Assembly (NCBI RefSeq): GCF_947500065.1
Contig: NZ_CANMQT010000006.1
Coordinates: 350,417 to 414,416, forward strand
Length of the DNA: 64,000 bases
Reading direction: 5' to 3'
DNA from: an uncultured Aquimarina sp.
GTDB taxonomy: Bacteria > Bacteroidota > Bacteroidia > Flavobacteriales > Flavobacteriaceae
The notes beneath the pieces were generated by a model, which worked only from the letters and a program-made list of their open reading frames with translations, was not told the origin of the DNA and made no database searches. Of the stretch, positions 1 to 9,126 are shown piece after piece (the stretch's first letter is position 1; every line of letters begins with the position of its first letter). The translations under genes and the position numbers were made by a program.

Positions 1-495
1 ACTAAAAAAATCAAGCATCCATCAGACTTTACTAATGTTGGTGATAAACTTGATGTGTTAGTTCTTGAGTTAGATGTAGAAGGACGTAAATTAAGTCTTG
101 GACACAAACAGACTGAGGATAATCCTTGGGACAAATATGAAAAAGAGTTTGCTGTTGGAACTAAGCATACCAATACCATTACAGAGATTGTAGACAAAGG
201 TGCTACTATCGATTTTAATGAAGATATTGTTGCTTTCGTACCATCACGTCATCTAGAAAAAGAAGACGGTAAGAAGCTGACTAAAGGTGATGAAGCTGAA
301 TTCCAGATCATTGAATTCAATAAAGAATTCAAAAGAGTTGTAGCTTCTCATACTGCCTTATTCAAAGAAGAAGAAGCTAAGATCGTTAAGCAAGCTGCTA
401 AGAAAGCTGCTGCAAGTTCATCTGAAAAAACCACTCTTGGTGATATCGATGCATTAGCAGATCTTAAAGCTAAAATGGAAAAAGGAGGTAACTAA
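1..495 (+). CDS. rpsA: 30S ribosomal protein S1, 3' end (partial)
   Basis: The frame is open from base 1 to a TAA at 493-495, so only the last 164 residues are present and the 5' end lies outside the window. S1 binds mRNA on the 30S subunit through repeated OB-fold S1 domains. Visible here are the end of one repeat (LDVLVLELDVEGRKLSLG) and a complete last repeat beginning near GTKHTNTITEIVDKGATID and including VPSRHLEKEDG. A Lys/Ala-rich tail follows. In Bacteroidota, where Shine-Dalgarno sites are rare, S1 is thought to matter greatly for mRNA recruitment. A strong terminator follows directly, so this gene closes its transcription unit. The identification is firm. Confidence 0.93.
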   Translation, partial: TKKIKHPSDFTNVGDKLDVLVLELDVEGRKLSLGHKQTEDNPWDKYEKEFAVGTKHTNTITEIVDKGATIDFNEDIVAFVPSRHLEKEDGKKLTKGDEAEFQIIEFNKEFKRVVASHTALFKEEEAKIVKQAAKKAAASSSEKTTLGDIDALADLKAKMEKGGN

Positions 496-520
496 ACTTC
501 TTAATTTCAATATATAATGA

Positions 521-550
521 AAGACCGTTCGAGAGAACGGTCTTTTTTTT
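521..550 (+). terminator. Rho-independent terminator after rpsA
   Basis: A perfect 10-bp stem, AAGACCGTTC (521-530) pairing with GAACGGTCTT (535-544), closes a GAGA tetraloop and runs into a long T tract. It sits 26 bases after the rpsA stop and before the pyr promoter. Confidence 0.9.
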
Positions 551-643
551 TGTTTGTTGATTTTCCACGGAATCCTTACCAAGGTGTATTTAGAATTGTT
601 AAAACTTATGATGATCTACTGATGTTATAACTCTAAAATTTAT

Positions 644-651
644 TACTTTTG
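644..651 (+). promoter_or_regulatory. Bacteroidota-type -7 promoter element for pyrR
   Basis: TACTTTTG matches the TAnnTTTG -7 consensus of the Bacteroidota primary sigma factor. It lies 25 bases before the pyrR ATG and just after the rpsA terminator. Transcription would start near 657-659, giving a leader of only about 20 bases, so no PyrR-type attenuator fits upstream of pyrR itself. Confidence 0.6.
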
Positions 652-676
652 TATACCAAATATCTATTTGGAGATT

Positions 677-1216
677 ATGAGTCAAAAATTACTACTTAGT
701 GCAAAAGAGATAGATATTATTCTGCACCGTTTGGCTTGTCAATTAATAGAAAATCATACTCATTTTGAAGATACAGTTCTGGTAGGAGTTCAACCTCGAG
801 GGATTTTTTTAGCAGACAGGATAAAGAATATTTTAGTTAAAGATTATAATTTAACTGAGCTTAAAATGGGGTATCTTGACATCACCTTTTATCGTGATGA
901 TTTCAGAAGAGGAGAAAAACCTTTGGAAGCGAATAAAACACATATTGATTTTACTGTGGAAGATAAGAGAGTCGTTTTTATAGATGATGTTTTGTATACA
1001 GGACGAAGTATAAGATCTGCTTTGACGGCGATACAATCTTTTGGTAGACCTAGAGAGATAGAGTTACTTACGCTAATTGATAGACGTTTTAGCCGCCATC
1101 TACCAATACAACCTAACTATCGAGGTAGACAAGTGGATGCGATTAATCAGGAAAAAGTAAAAGTGCATTGGATAGAAAATGGAGGAGAAGATGCAGTTTA
1201 TTTGATAAATAATTAA
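677..1216 (+). CDS. pyrR: PyrR-type uracil phosphoribosyltransferase / pyr regulator
   Basis: The 179-residue protein is of normal PyrR length. PyrR proteins form UMP from uracil and PRPP, and in many bacteria they also bind pyr mRNA in response to UMP. The PRPP-binding loop is clear (VVFIDDVLYTGRSIRSA), as is the N-terminal GVQPRG block. I place the start at the ATG at 677 (MSQKLLLSAK), because the in-frame TTG at 668 would fall within 10-12 bases of the inferred transcript start and the GGAG at 670-673 precedes 677. pyrB follows after 60 bases on the same strand. Whether this copy regulates or acts only in salvage cannot be read from sequence. Confidence 0.9.
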   Translation: MSQKLLLSAKEIDIILHRLACQLIENHTHFEDTVLVGVQPRGIFLADRIKNILVKDYNLTELKMGYLDITFYRDDFRRGEKPLEANKTHIDFTVEDKRVVFIDDVLYTGRSIRSALTAIQSFGRPREIELLTLIDRRFSRHLPIQPNYRGRQVDAINQEKVKVHWIENGGEDAVYLINN

Positions 1217-1276
1217 AGTTGAATAATTTTTGAAAAGTTAATCTTAACGTTTCAAAATACATAAGAAAGTAAACGA

Positions 1277-2206
1277 ATGAGCGAATTAAGTGTAAATCAC
1301 TTACTAGGAATTAAGTATCTTACAAAGGAAGATATAAATCTCATTTTTGAAACGGCGGATCACTTTAAGGAGGTGATTAATAGACCGATAAAAAAAGTTC
1401 CTTCGCTTAGAGATATAACGATTGCCAACCTTTTTTTTGAAAATAGTACGAGAACGAGGTTGTCCTTCGAACTAGCTGAAAAAAGATTATCTGCTGATGT
1501 TGTTAATTTTTCTGCAGCATCATCTTCAGTTAAAAAAGGAGAAACACTTATTGATACAGTTAATAATATCCTTTCAATGAAAGTGGATATGGTGGTGATG
1601 AGGCACCCAAATCCAGGAGCAGGTGTTTTTCTTTCTAAGCATGTAAATGCAAGTATTATAAATGCTGGAGATGGAGCTCATGAACATCCAACTCAAGCAT
1701 TGTTAGATTCATATTCGATAAGAGAAAAATTAGGAGAAGTACAGGGGAAAAAAGTAGTTATTGTTGGAGATATTTTGCACTCTAGAGTGGCGCTATCTAA
1801 TATTTTTGCACTTAAATTGCAAGGAGCTGAAGTAAAAGTGTGTGGTCCAAAAACCTTAATACCAAAATATATTGATAAACTTGGAGTTACTGTAGAAACT
1901 GACCTTACCAAAGCTTTACAATGGTGTGATGTAGCTAATATGTTACGCGTACAAAATGAGCGTATGGAAATAAGTTATTTTCCATCTACAAGAGAATATA
2001 CTCAACAATTTGGAGTAAATAAAAGGTTATTGGATAGCCTTGATAAAGAGATTGTAATAATGCATCCGGGTCCCATTAATCGTGGAGTAGAGATCACGAG
2101 TGATGTTGCTGATTCTAAACAAGCCATAATATTAGATCAGGTTCAGAACGGAGTAGCAGTGAGAATGGCGGTTATTTATCTTTTAGCTTCAAAAATAAAA
2201 CAATAA
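1277..2206 (+). CDS. pyrB: aspartate carbamoyltransferase catalytic subunit
   Basis: This cytoplasmic enzyme joins carbamoyl phosphate to L-aspartate, the committed step of pyrimidine synthesis. At 309 residues it is full length. The carbamoyl-phosphate site FFENSTRTRLSFE and the HPTQALLD motif are both present, as is the C-terminal HPGPINRGVEI block typical of ATCase. It follows pyrR in the same direction and is followed after four bases by a small STAS-like gene, so the three are probably co-transcribed. No regulatory-chain gene (pyrI) is visible in the window. Confidence 0.96.
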   Translation: MSELSVNHLLGIKYLTKEDINLIFETADHFKEVINRPIKKVPSLRDITIANLFFENSTRTRLSFELAEKRLSADVVNFSAASSSVKKGETLIDTVNNILSMKVDMVVMRHPNPGAGVFLSKHVNASIINAGDGAHEHPTQALLDSYSIREKLGEVQGKKVVIVGDILHSRVALSNIFALKLQGAEVKVCGPKTLIPKYIDKLGVTVETDLTKALQWCDVANMLRVQNERMEISYFPSTREYTQQFGVNKRLLDSLDKEIVIMHPGPINRGVEITSDVADSKQAIILDQVQNGVAVRMAVIYLLASKIKQ

Positions 2207-2210
2207 ACTT

Positions 2211-2543
2211 ATGATATTTAATAAAGAAGGTAGTACCACTATAATAACGCAGGAGAAAGCTACTATAGTAGAATTTGTAAAGGGAATTGAGGATAAGTAT
2301 GAATCCATGAAAAACGATAATATTGTGGCAAATCTTTTTTCATTAAAAGAGATTTCTGTCGATGATATTAATGAGTTTCTAAGAGTTTCAAAAAAACATA
2401 AGACAAATAGAAGGTCTTTTGTTATTGTTACTGATAAAATAGCGTACGATGATACTCCTAAAGAAATTACCATTGTTCCGACTTTGATAGAGGCATTAGA
2501 CTTAATCGAAATGGAAGAAATAGAACGAGATCTTGATTTCTAA
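2211..2543 (+). CDS. STAS-like small cytoplasmic protein of unknown role
   Basis: The 110-residue protein starts four bases after pyrB and is surely in its operon. It has no signal peptide or membrane segment. The alternation of strands and helices, with a central FVIVTDKIAYDD block and a C-terminal VPTLIEALDLIEMEEIERDL helix, resembles the SpoIIAA/STAS fold of anti-sigma-factor antagonists. I do not see a clear conserved phosphorylatable serine. In related genomes I recall this protein next to ribonuclease Z, as here with one gene between. The fold is an inference from sequence pattern, and the function is unknown. Confidence 0.7.
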   Translation: MIFNKEGSTTIITQEKATIVEFVKGIEDKYESMKNDNIVANLFSLKEISVDDINEFLRVSKKHKTNRRSFVIVTDKIAYDDTPKEITIVPTLIEALDLIEMEEIERDLDF

Positions 2544-2595
2544 AGTTTTGTTGTTTATTCTGTAATCTACAGTAATTTTTTACGTCATATCATAT

Positions 2596-3048
2596 ATGAA
2601 TAAATTAGCCCCATTTATTCTTGTGCTAACATCCATGCTTTTTAGTACCGTTTATGCGCAAGATTGGAAGTACGATTTTGATGAAGCAAAAGCTTTAGCA
2701 AAAGAAAAAAACCAAAATATTGTTTTACTTTTTACCGGATCAGATTGGTGTCCGCCTTGTATTAAACTAGAGAGAAGAGTGTTTTCTGATCCTGAATTTG
2801 AGGAATTTGCGAATCAAAATTTTGTTTGGGTAAAGGCAGATTTTCCCAAACGTAAAAAAAATAGATTATCAGAAATTCAGCAGCAAAAAAACTTAGAACT
2901 CGCAGAACAATATAATCGAAAAATGGTATTTCCAGTTATTTTGATGATTGATAAAGAAGGTGAAGTTCTTGGTGCAACGGGGTATAGAAAAATGTCTGTT
3001 AAACGTTACATAGAGTTGCTTACTACTTTTGATTCTTTTGGCGACTGA
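2596..3048 (+). CDS. secreted thioredoxin-family protein (CPPC)
   Basis: The 150-residue protein has a clear signal peptide ending near VYAQD (residues 1-22). A thioredoxin fold follows, with the redox motif SDWCPPCIK at about residues 50-58 and the cis-proline region MVFPVILMIDKEG. It resembles the thioredoxin-like 'DUF255/thioredoxin_7' proteins that act on periplasmic thiols or in cytochrome maturation. The substrate cannot be inferred. It lies between the STAS-like gene and rnz on the same strand, 52 bases after the former and 62 before the latter, so read-through expression is possible. Confidence 0.85.
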   Translation: MNKLAPFILVLTSMLFSTVYAQDWKYDFDEAKALAKEKNQNIVLLFTGSDWCPPCIKLERRVFSDPEFEEFANQNFVWVKADFPKRKKNRLSEIQQQKNLELAEQYNRKMVFPVILMIDKEGEVLGATGYRKMSVKRYIELLTTFDSFGD

Positions 3049-3110
3049 GATTGATTAATATATCAGATTAGAGTATATTCACGCTGTTTTAAATTAAGAT
3101 GTAAAATAAA

Positions 3111-4016
3111 TTGAAAGTAACTATTTTAGGTTGTTATTCTGCAACTCCCAGAACGTTCACAAATCCAACCTCTCAGGTATTAGAAATAAATAACCACATT
3201 TTCCTTATCGATTGTGGAGAAGGTACTCAGGTGGAACTTAGAAGAAATAAAGTAAAATTCTCCAGAATTAATCATATTTTTATTTCTCATCTCCATGGAG
3301 ATCATTTTTTTGGGTTAGTAGGATTGGTTTCTACATTTAGAATGCTAAATAGAGAAAATCCACTTCATATATATGGACCAAAAGGAATTAAAGAAGCAAT
3401 TACATTGCAGTTAAAACTTGCTAGTTCTTGGACAGATTATCCTTTACATTTTCATGAACTTACCAGCCAAGATTCGGAAGTAGTATTTGAGGATGACGCG
3501 GTAGTGGTTCGTACAATTCCACTTCAACATCGAATATATTGTAATGGATTTTTGTTTGAAGAGAAACCTGGTGACCGAAAATTAGTAATGAGTAAGGTTC
3601 TTAACTATGATATTGATAAGGCCTATTATAAGTCAATTAAGAAAGGTAAAGATGCAATATCTGAAGATGGAGATATTATACCTAACTCCGAATTGACGGA
3701 TGAACCTCTTCCTGTAAAAAGTTATGCTTTTTGTAGTGACACTAGGTATGATGAGCATAAAATTCCTTTAATTAATGGAGTAACTGCTTTGTATCATGAA
3801 TCAACCTTTCTGGAAAGTCATAAACATTTATGTGAGAAAACTGGACATAGTACTGCTATGGAAGCAGCTACTATTGCAAAGAAAGCAAATGTGAAAAACC
3901 TAATTTTAGGACATTATTCAACCAGATATGGTAATATAGAACAATTTAAAGACGAAGCTTTAACAGTTTTTGAAAATGTTGAAGTTGGTGATGATGGTAA
4001 AGTTTTTACCTTTTAG
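3111..4016 (+). CDS. rnz: ribonuclease Z (tRNA 3' processing endonuclease)
   Basis: This metallo-beta-lactamase-fold nuclease removes the 3' trailer from pre-tRNAs. The zinc motif SHLHGDHFFGL lies at about residues 59-69. Further ligand regions are FCSDTRYDE and GHSTAMEA, followed by LILGHYSTRY near the end. At 301 residues it has the usual short-form length. The start is a TTG at 3111 giving MKVTILGCYSATPRTF, which matches the conserved N-terminus of the Bacteroidota family; no in-frame ATG precedes it. The identification is firm, the start slightly less so. Confidence 0.93.
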   Translation: MKVTILGCYSATPRTFTNPTSQVLEINNHIFLIDCGEGTQVELRRNKVKFSRINHIFISHLHGDHFFGLVGLVSTFRMLNRENPLHIYGPKGIKEAITLQLKLASSWTDYPLHFHELTSQDSEVVFEDDAVVVRTIPLQHRIYCNGFLFEEKPGDRKLVMSKVLNYDIDKAYYKSIKKGKDAISEDGDIIPNSELTDEPLPVKSYAFCSDTRYDEHKIPLINGVTALYHESTFLESHKHLCEKTGHSTAMEAATIAKKANVKNLILGHYSTRYGNIEQFKDEALTVFENVEVGDDGKVFTF

Positions 4017-4135
4017 ATGAATGTACTTTCCTGATTTTAAAAATTTACCTTCAATAAAGTAGGGTGTTTTTAATGTAGTTTGTTTTTAATTATAGATACT
4101 CGAGTGTGTCTAATAACTTTTAAAACCAACTACCA

Positions 4136-5758
4136 ATGAAAAAGATATCATTCTATTTTCTATTTTTTTTAGTATTCCATTTAGGTTTTAGTCAACAACA
4201 AAAATATGTTCCTGGAGAAGTTTTAGTTAAACTTCAAAAAGAATATTCAGCTAAAGCTTTTTTACAAGATTTTAAAAAATCAAATACGCAATTAAGTAAT
4301 CCGGTTTTAGTTTCAAAATCATTAAATATTTGGAAATACAGTTTTGATGCTAATTCAATAAAAATGGAAGACGTGTTAAAAAATGTATCGAGAAATGAAA
4401 ATACGCAAATCGTTCAAGTAAATCATATTATTAAAAAGAGAGCTACTATTCCCGATGATACTGATTATGATAGACAATGGCAATATTTTCAAGCAAACGA
4501 TAAAGATATTGATGCAGATGAAGCTTGGGATATTACAACAGGAGGTACAACTGCTAATGGTCATGAAATAGTAGTTGCGGTTATTGATGATGGGTTACAA
4601 TTCGATCACCCAGATATGCAAGGTAATATTTGGATGAATTCACAAGAAATAGCAGGAAACAATATTGATGATGATGAAAATGGATATGTGGATGATGTAA
4701 AAGGATGGAATACTGCAACTAATGATGACAACGTTGGAGATTTGGGACATGGAACTCCGGTTAGCGGAATAATAGGAGCGAAAGGAAATAATAATCTTGG
4801 AGTAGCTGGAGTGAATTGGAATGTAAAAATAATGGCTATAGATGGGGGAACGGGTGTCGAAGAAGAAGTTATTAGAGCGTATTCTTACATATTAGATAAT
4901 AGGAAATTGTACAATGATACCAATGGAGCAAAAGGCGCTTTTGTAGTTGCTACAAATGCTTCTTGGGGAGTTGATTTTGGCCAACCGGCCGATGCTCCAT
5001 TATGGTGTGCATTATATGATGAGTTGGGACGGATTGGAATTTTGAATGCTGGTGCAACAATTAACGATGATCAAAATATTGACGTGGTAGGAGATTTGCC
5101 AACGGCATGTCCGAGTGATTTTCTGATATCAGTTACTAATATGAATCAAAATGACGAAAAAGTTCAATTCGCGGGTTATGGAGAAACCACTATAGATCTT
5201 GGTGCGCATGGTGAAAATGCATATACAATAACTTCTGGAAGCGGTTATGGGGGATTTGGAGGTACTTCTGGAGCAACACCTCACGTAGCAGGTGCTATAG
5301 CTTTATTGTATGCTGCTCCTAGTAATACTTTTGCTGAGTTGGCTATAAGTAATCCGGAAGAAGCAGCAATAAAAGTGCGTGGATATATTTTAGATAATGT
5401 TGACCCCAATCCTAGTTTAGAGAATATAACAACTACTGGTGGACGATTAAACCTGTTTAAAAGTTTACAAGCATTAATGAATGACCAAACACTTTCTATA
5501 GATGACCTACCTAGTCAGCCTAATAATGAATTTTTCTTGTACCCAAATCCTGCCAAGGATGTAGTACATTTTAAAACCAATTCTGATATAAAGGTTACAT
5601 CGATATCTATTTACACGACTACAGGGAAATTAGTAAAAGAATTTAGAGAAACCATGTCATCCATAGACGTTTCTAATTTAAATAATGGTTTATATATTGT
5701 TAGGTATAAAATAGAAGGGACTAGCTCCTTGTATCATACTATGTTGTTAAAAAGATAG
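4136..5758 (+). CDS. secreted S8 (subtilisin-like) serine protease with type IX sorting domain
   Basis: The 540-residue protein begins with a signal peptide ending around residue 20 (GFSQQ). An N-terminal pro-region spans about residues 25-110. The subtilase catalytic triad is intact: Asp151 in VVAVIDDG, His205 in GHGTPVSG and Ser378 in GGTSGATPHVAG. The last 75 residues form a Por-type (T9SS type A) sorting domain starting near FFLYPNPAKD and ending ISLYHTMLLKR-like with a basic terminus. The enzyme is therefore expected to be exported by the type IX system and anchored or released at the cell surface for protein degradation. It stands alone, with a terminator behind it. Confidence 0.93.
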   Translation: MKKISFYFLFFLVFHLGFSQQQKYVPGEVLVKLQKEYSAKAFLQDFKKSNTQLSNPVLVSKSLNIWKYSFDANSIKMEDVLKNVSRNENTQIVQVNHIIKKRATIPDDTDYDRQWQYFQANDKDIDADEAWDITTGGTTANGHEIVVAVIDDGLQFDHPDMQGNIWMNSQEIAGNNIDDDENGYVDDVKGWNTATNDDNVGDLGHGTPVSGIIGAKGNNNLGVAGVNWNVKIMAIDGGTGVEEEVIRAYSYILDNRKLYNDTNGAKGAFVVATNASWGVDFGQPADAPLWCALYDELGRIGILNAGATINDDQNIDVVGDLPTACPSDFLISVTNMNQNDEKVQFAGYGETTIDLGAHGENAYTITSGSGYGGFGGTSGATPHVAGAIALLYAAPSNTFAELAISNPEEAAIKVRGYILDNVDPNPSLENITTTGGRLNLFKSLQALMNDQTLSIDDLPSQPNNEFFLYPNPAKDVVHFKTNSDIKVTSISIYTTTGKLVKEFRETMSSIDVSNLNNGLYIVRYKIEGTSSLYHTMLLKR

Positions 5759-5772
5759 GATCATTTTTATTG

Positions 5773-5812
5773 AATAAAGGATTAGAACTGTTGTTTTTGA
5801 TCCTTTATTTAA
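5773..5812 (+). terminator. terminator after the S8 protease gene
   Basis: AATAAAGGAT (5773-5782) pairs with ATCCTTTATT (5800-5809), with possible extra pairing inside the loop, followed by a short T/A run. It lies 14 bases beyond the protease stop. Confidence 0.6.
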
Positions 5813-5869
5813 AATCAAAAATGTATACCTTTACAAGATTGTTTATTTAATCAAAAAACTCTTTTTTTA

Positions 5870-6517
5870 ATGAATAGAGATCTTACCGATTATAGAAAAT
5901 CCTATGATAAAAAGGCTTTGGAAGAAAGCGAGTTACCAGCATCTCCTTTTCAGTTATTTTCTGATTGGTTTAAAGAAGTAGAAGCAGCAGGTGGAGTAGA
6001 AGAAGCTAATGCGATGACGCTAACAACTTCGGGATTAGATGGTTTTCCTAAGGCGAGAATTGTGTTGTTAAAACAATTTGATGAAAATGGATTTGTATTT
6101 TATACCAATTATGAATCTGAAAAAGGAAAAGCTATTGCGAATGACAATAAGGTTTGTATTTCTTTTTTTTGGCCTAATTTGGAACGTCAGGTCATAATCA
6201 AAGGAGAGGTGAACAAAATATCTGAGAAGAAAAGTATCGACTATTTTGAATCTCGTCCAAGAGGAAGTCAATTAGGCGCATTGGCATCTGATCAAAGTGT
6301 TATTGTAGGTTCAAGAGAAATTCTGGAAGAAAAACTTATATCATTAGAAAAGGATTTTGACAATAAAAAAATACCAAAACCCGACTTTTGGGGAGGGTAT
6401 TGTGTCGAACCTATTGAATTTGAATTCTGGCAAGGTAGACCTAATCGATTACATGATAGAATACGGTATATAATAGCTAATGAAAACCAATGGAATTTTG
6501 ATAGATTATCACCGTGA
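5870..6517 (+). CDS. pdxH: pyridoxamine 5'-phosphate oxidase
   Basis: This FMN enzyme oxidises pyridoxamine or pyridoxine 5'-phosphate to pyridoxal 5'-phosphate, the last step of vitamin B6 salvage and synthesis. The 215-residue length is standard. Conserved blocks seen are the N-terminal LTDYRKSYDK, ARIVLLKQFDENGFVFYTNY (FMN-binding region), SRPRGSQLGALASDQS, and the family-signature C-terminus with FWQGRPNRLHDR and a terminal FDRLSP. The gene is monocistronic, between the protease terminator and a convergent OmpA gene. Confidence 0.96.
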   Translation: MNRDLTDYRKSYDKKALEESELPASPFQLFSDWFKEVEAAGGVEEANAMTLTTSGLDGFPKARIVLLKQFDENGFVFYTNYESEKGKAIANDNKVCISFFWPNLERQVIIKGEVNKISEKKSIDYFESRPRGSQLGALASDQSVIVGSREILEEKLISLEKDFDNKKIPKPDFWGGYCVEPIEFEFWQGRPNRLHDRIRYIIANENQWNFDRLSP

Positions 6518-6541
6518 TAAATAACTGCAAAAAAAAACTAA

Positions 6542-8719
6542 TTACATAATAACAAAACTAGATCTGCGATTTTTGCGATATTCTTCTTCAGAACAATCTT
6601 CACCATCTTCACATTTATTCACTGGTTTAGCTTCTCCAAAACCAACGTACGATAAAATTCTATTTTCAGAAATATCTTTACTTAATAAGTATTTATAGAT
6701 AGATTCAGCTCTTTTTTGAGACAATGCTAAGTTGTAATCAGTATCTCCACGACTATCCGAATGTGTCTCTATTTTAATGATCATGTCTGGATGCTCTTCA
6801 TTCATAAGTGATACAACCTTGTCAAGCTCTACGATCGCTCTTTCGGTAATATCCCACTTATCAAATTCAAAATAAATTTCATTTAGTTTGATTAGATCAT
6901 TTAAAGTTTTACTAAGTTTTATATTAGAATTTAATCCAGATTTTGGATCTCGCTCTGTTGTAACCACATCGTTATTATTGATCCCTGTACTTTCTGTGTT
7001 TTCTGACCTGTTTGATGTGTTTATTTCAACAATATTTTTATCTAATTCTTTTGTTCTATCTGCAAAATTTGTATTTGCATTAGGACAATTTAAACCACTC
7101 ATATCAATAGCTAATTTAAGCTGATAATAATCCGGAAGGTTACATTTATTCATATAATTGTATCCTTTAGAATGTTTTTTTGTTTCATTAAGAGAACCAT
7201 TAAATTCTGCAATTACCGGTTGATCTACAATGGTAACTTCTCCCATTTCATTTAATAGATCACAACTAGTGTTTACCTTTATAGAGTAGCGAATTTCAAA
7301 AGGTTCACTATCAATTTTTACCATCTTATTAGGTACAGAGAAACTTAATGTTCTAGAAGGTTTATTATATGTTACTTTGATTTTTTTAGAAGGAAGAATG
7401 ATAGATTCTTTAGAAAAAATTACATTTTCTGGGAGTATATCCTTAATAATCGTATTCTTCGCATCATCATTACCATCATTACTAACAGTAAGGCTATAAA
7501 TTATGTCCTGGTCAGGTTCAACCATATCATTAGGGAAAACAAAACTGTTATCGGTATAACGTGATCTCTTTATAATTTGTATTGCCGGCTCATATATTTC
7601 TACACTAAATGCCACTGCCATAACAGAATATCCATCATTATCTGTGAGCAATCTAAAACTTGATTTTGTTTGATTGTTACCTATAATACTATTTCTTGGG
7701 TTTTTTATATCAAATAGGTCAGCATCATATCCTAATGTATTTTGACTAGCAGGAACTCTGCTAGTAACATTCTTTCCATTTTCCGTAATGTTTGCATTAA
7801 AGAAATTGTTCATTGGATTGGTGTTGTCTGTGATACCTTTATATTTATTAGTTTCATTAGACATTACCTGAAAACGATCTCCACGTATTCCTTTATCACC
7901 TTCATAAGATATTACTCCAATTTTTCCATGTACCGCACCTTCTGGAATTGTCTGGAAGTTGTCAAAAGAAAACTCCACAGGTTTAGCCTTTGAATCAATG
8001 TTTACAAAACCGTCATACACATAAAAACGTTTTCGGGGTTTTGAGTTATCTTCATAAATAACTACCATTGTCCAGCCACCAGCAAGACCATTTCCTAAAG
8101 TGGCATCATCATTAACTTCCGAAGTAGTAGCAGGAATATTTGCGACTGTATAAGTTCCAGTTGGATTGTCTAGTTTTATAACTTCATTGGTAATATCTTT
8201 ATAACAAGAGTATTGTTTAAACAAGGATTTAGAGTCATTATAATAATCATGAATTACTTGACCATTTGTAATAGAAGTATAAGATTCGGCACCTGGATAT
8301 TTAATTTTTATGGAAGTAATATCATTTTTCCTATCTTCATCTGCATAAGAAGCAGTCCAGTATAGACCTACATGTTTAATAGAAGCGCAACCAGATTTAA
8401 TATTTAAATCTGCACTACTAGAATTAAAAGTAGATGGGTCATTATCAATATCTATAAAGCCCATTCTAAATTGATTATTTAACCCACCATTATTATAGCT
8501 CTTGTTTGGGTTAAAAGGATCAGTTCCATCATCATTACTTACTTTTCCTAAAATAGTATTAGAAACAAACTTAAAGTCTCCTTTAATAGTAAACTCTGTT
8601 CTTTTCTCAAGAGGCACTTCTACCTGACCATATATATTACAAGAAAAATATAATATACCGATGATAAGGCTAAAATGAACCTTTTTAAGATTTATTATTT
8701 GATTTAAATTTTTTTCCAC
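6542..8719 (-). CDS. large OmpA-family outer-membrane protein with DUF11-like repeat
   Basis: The 725-residue protein starts with an N-terminal hydrophobic segment (ILYFSCNIYGQVE, residues 18-31) that acts as a signal peptide. A long extracellular or periplasmic region of unknown fold follows. Next is a DUF11-type 'conserved repeat' domain (LTVSNDGNDDAKNTIIKDIL, roughly residues 395-500). The last 113 residues form an OmpA C-terminal peptidoglycan-binding domain (YFEFDKWDI, then THSDSRGDTDYNLALSQKRA). This architecture is common in Bacteroidota and usually links the outer membrane to the wall; adhesion or gliding roles are speculation. It is convergent with pdxH, with only 24 bases between. 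Confidence 0.88.
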   Translation of the reverse strand: MEKNLNQIINLKKVHFSLIIGILYFSCNIYGQVEVPLEKRTEFTIKGDFKFVSNTILGKVSNDDGTDPFNPNKSYNNGGLNNQFRMGFIDIDNDPSTFNSSSADLNIKSGCASIKHVGLYWTASYADEDRKNDITSIKIKYPGAESYTSITNGQVIHDYYNDSKSLFKQYSCYKDITNEVIKLDNPTGTYTVANIPATTSEVNDDATLGNGLAGGWTMVVIYEDNSKPRKRFYVYDGFVNIDSKAKPVEFSFDNFQTIPEGAVHGKIGVISYEGDKGIRGDRFQVMSNETNKYKGITDNTNPMNNFFNANITENGKNVTSRVPASQNTLGYDADLFDIKNPRNSIIGNNQTKSSFRLLTDNDGYSVMAVAFSVEIYEPAIQIIKRSRYTDNSFVFPNDMVEPDQDIIYSLTVSNDGNDDAKNTIIKDILPENVIFSKESIILPSKKIKVTYNKPSRTLSFSVPNKMVKIDSEPFEIRYSIKVNTSCDLLNEMGEVTIVDQPVIAEFNGSLNETKKHSKGYNYMNKCNLPDYYQLKLAIDMSGLNCPNANTNFADRTKELDKNIVEINTSNRSENTESTGINNNDVVTTERDPKSGLNSNIKLSKTLNDLIKLNEIYFEFDKWDITERAIVELDKVVSLMNEEHPDMIIKIETHSDSRGDTDYNLALSQKRAESIYKYLLSKDISENRILSYVGFGEAKPVNKCEDGEDCSEEEYRKNRRSSFVIM

Positions 8720-9126
8720 TTTTCCTTTTTTATTCCCTATATGTTTAACTTAAATTTTGTCCTTAAATTTTGTCCTTAAATTGTATTTAAATAATCAGGG
8801 TGTGCGTCTTCATTTTAAGGGGAAACCGTAGGTAAATTTAAATTTTAACATTTGATTATGTAAGTAAAAACTGTTATTTTCGATATAAAATACACTTTTA
8901 CCGATTAAATGCATGTTATTATTTAGCTCATTTTCATCGTTTTATATGTTTTGTTTCACAAAAAATTATGATATACCATCTACTTTATTTGTTTTGTTGG
9001 AAATGTTTTGTTATTAAACATTTTTTTCACGGAAGCGTTTTTTTTTGATATTATACTAAGAATTGTAAATGCTTATTCTTAAACTTGCGTATGTAAAATC
9101 TATCTTGATTAAAATTTTCCTGAAGT
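8720..9126. other. 407-base divergent intergenic region
   Basis: This gap separates the divergent OmpA-family and sixA-like genes and must hold both promoters. Apart from the short tandem repeat noted separately, I see only AT-rich sequence: no convincing open frame, hairpin terminator or exact TAnnTTTG box in a suitable place. Confidence 0.5.
8751..8782. repeat. short tandem repeat, 13-base unit
   Basis: TAAATTTTGTCCT occurs twice in exact tandem (8751-8763 and 8764-8776) followed by a partial third copy TAAATT. It lies 30-60 bases upstream of the OmpA-family start. It could be a duplicated regulatory site or slippage. Confidence 0.8.

Noticed and set aside
668..676. TTG at 668 as the pyrR start
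   Set aside because: It would sit too close to the inferred transcript start and upstream of the GGAG; the ATG at 677 fits family and spacing.
8751..8782. Short tandem repeat as phase-variation switch
   Set aside because: Only 2.5 copies of a 13-base unit in an intergenic region; no evidence of length change or of a coding frame being switched.
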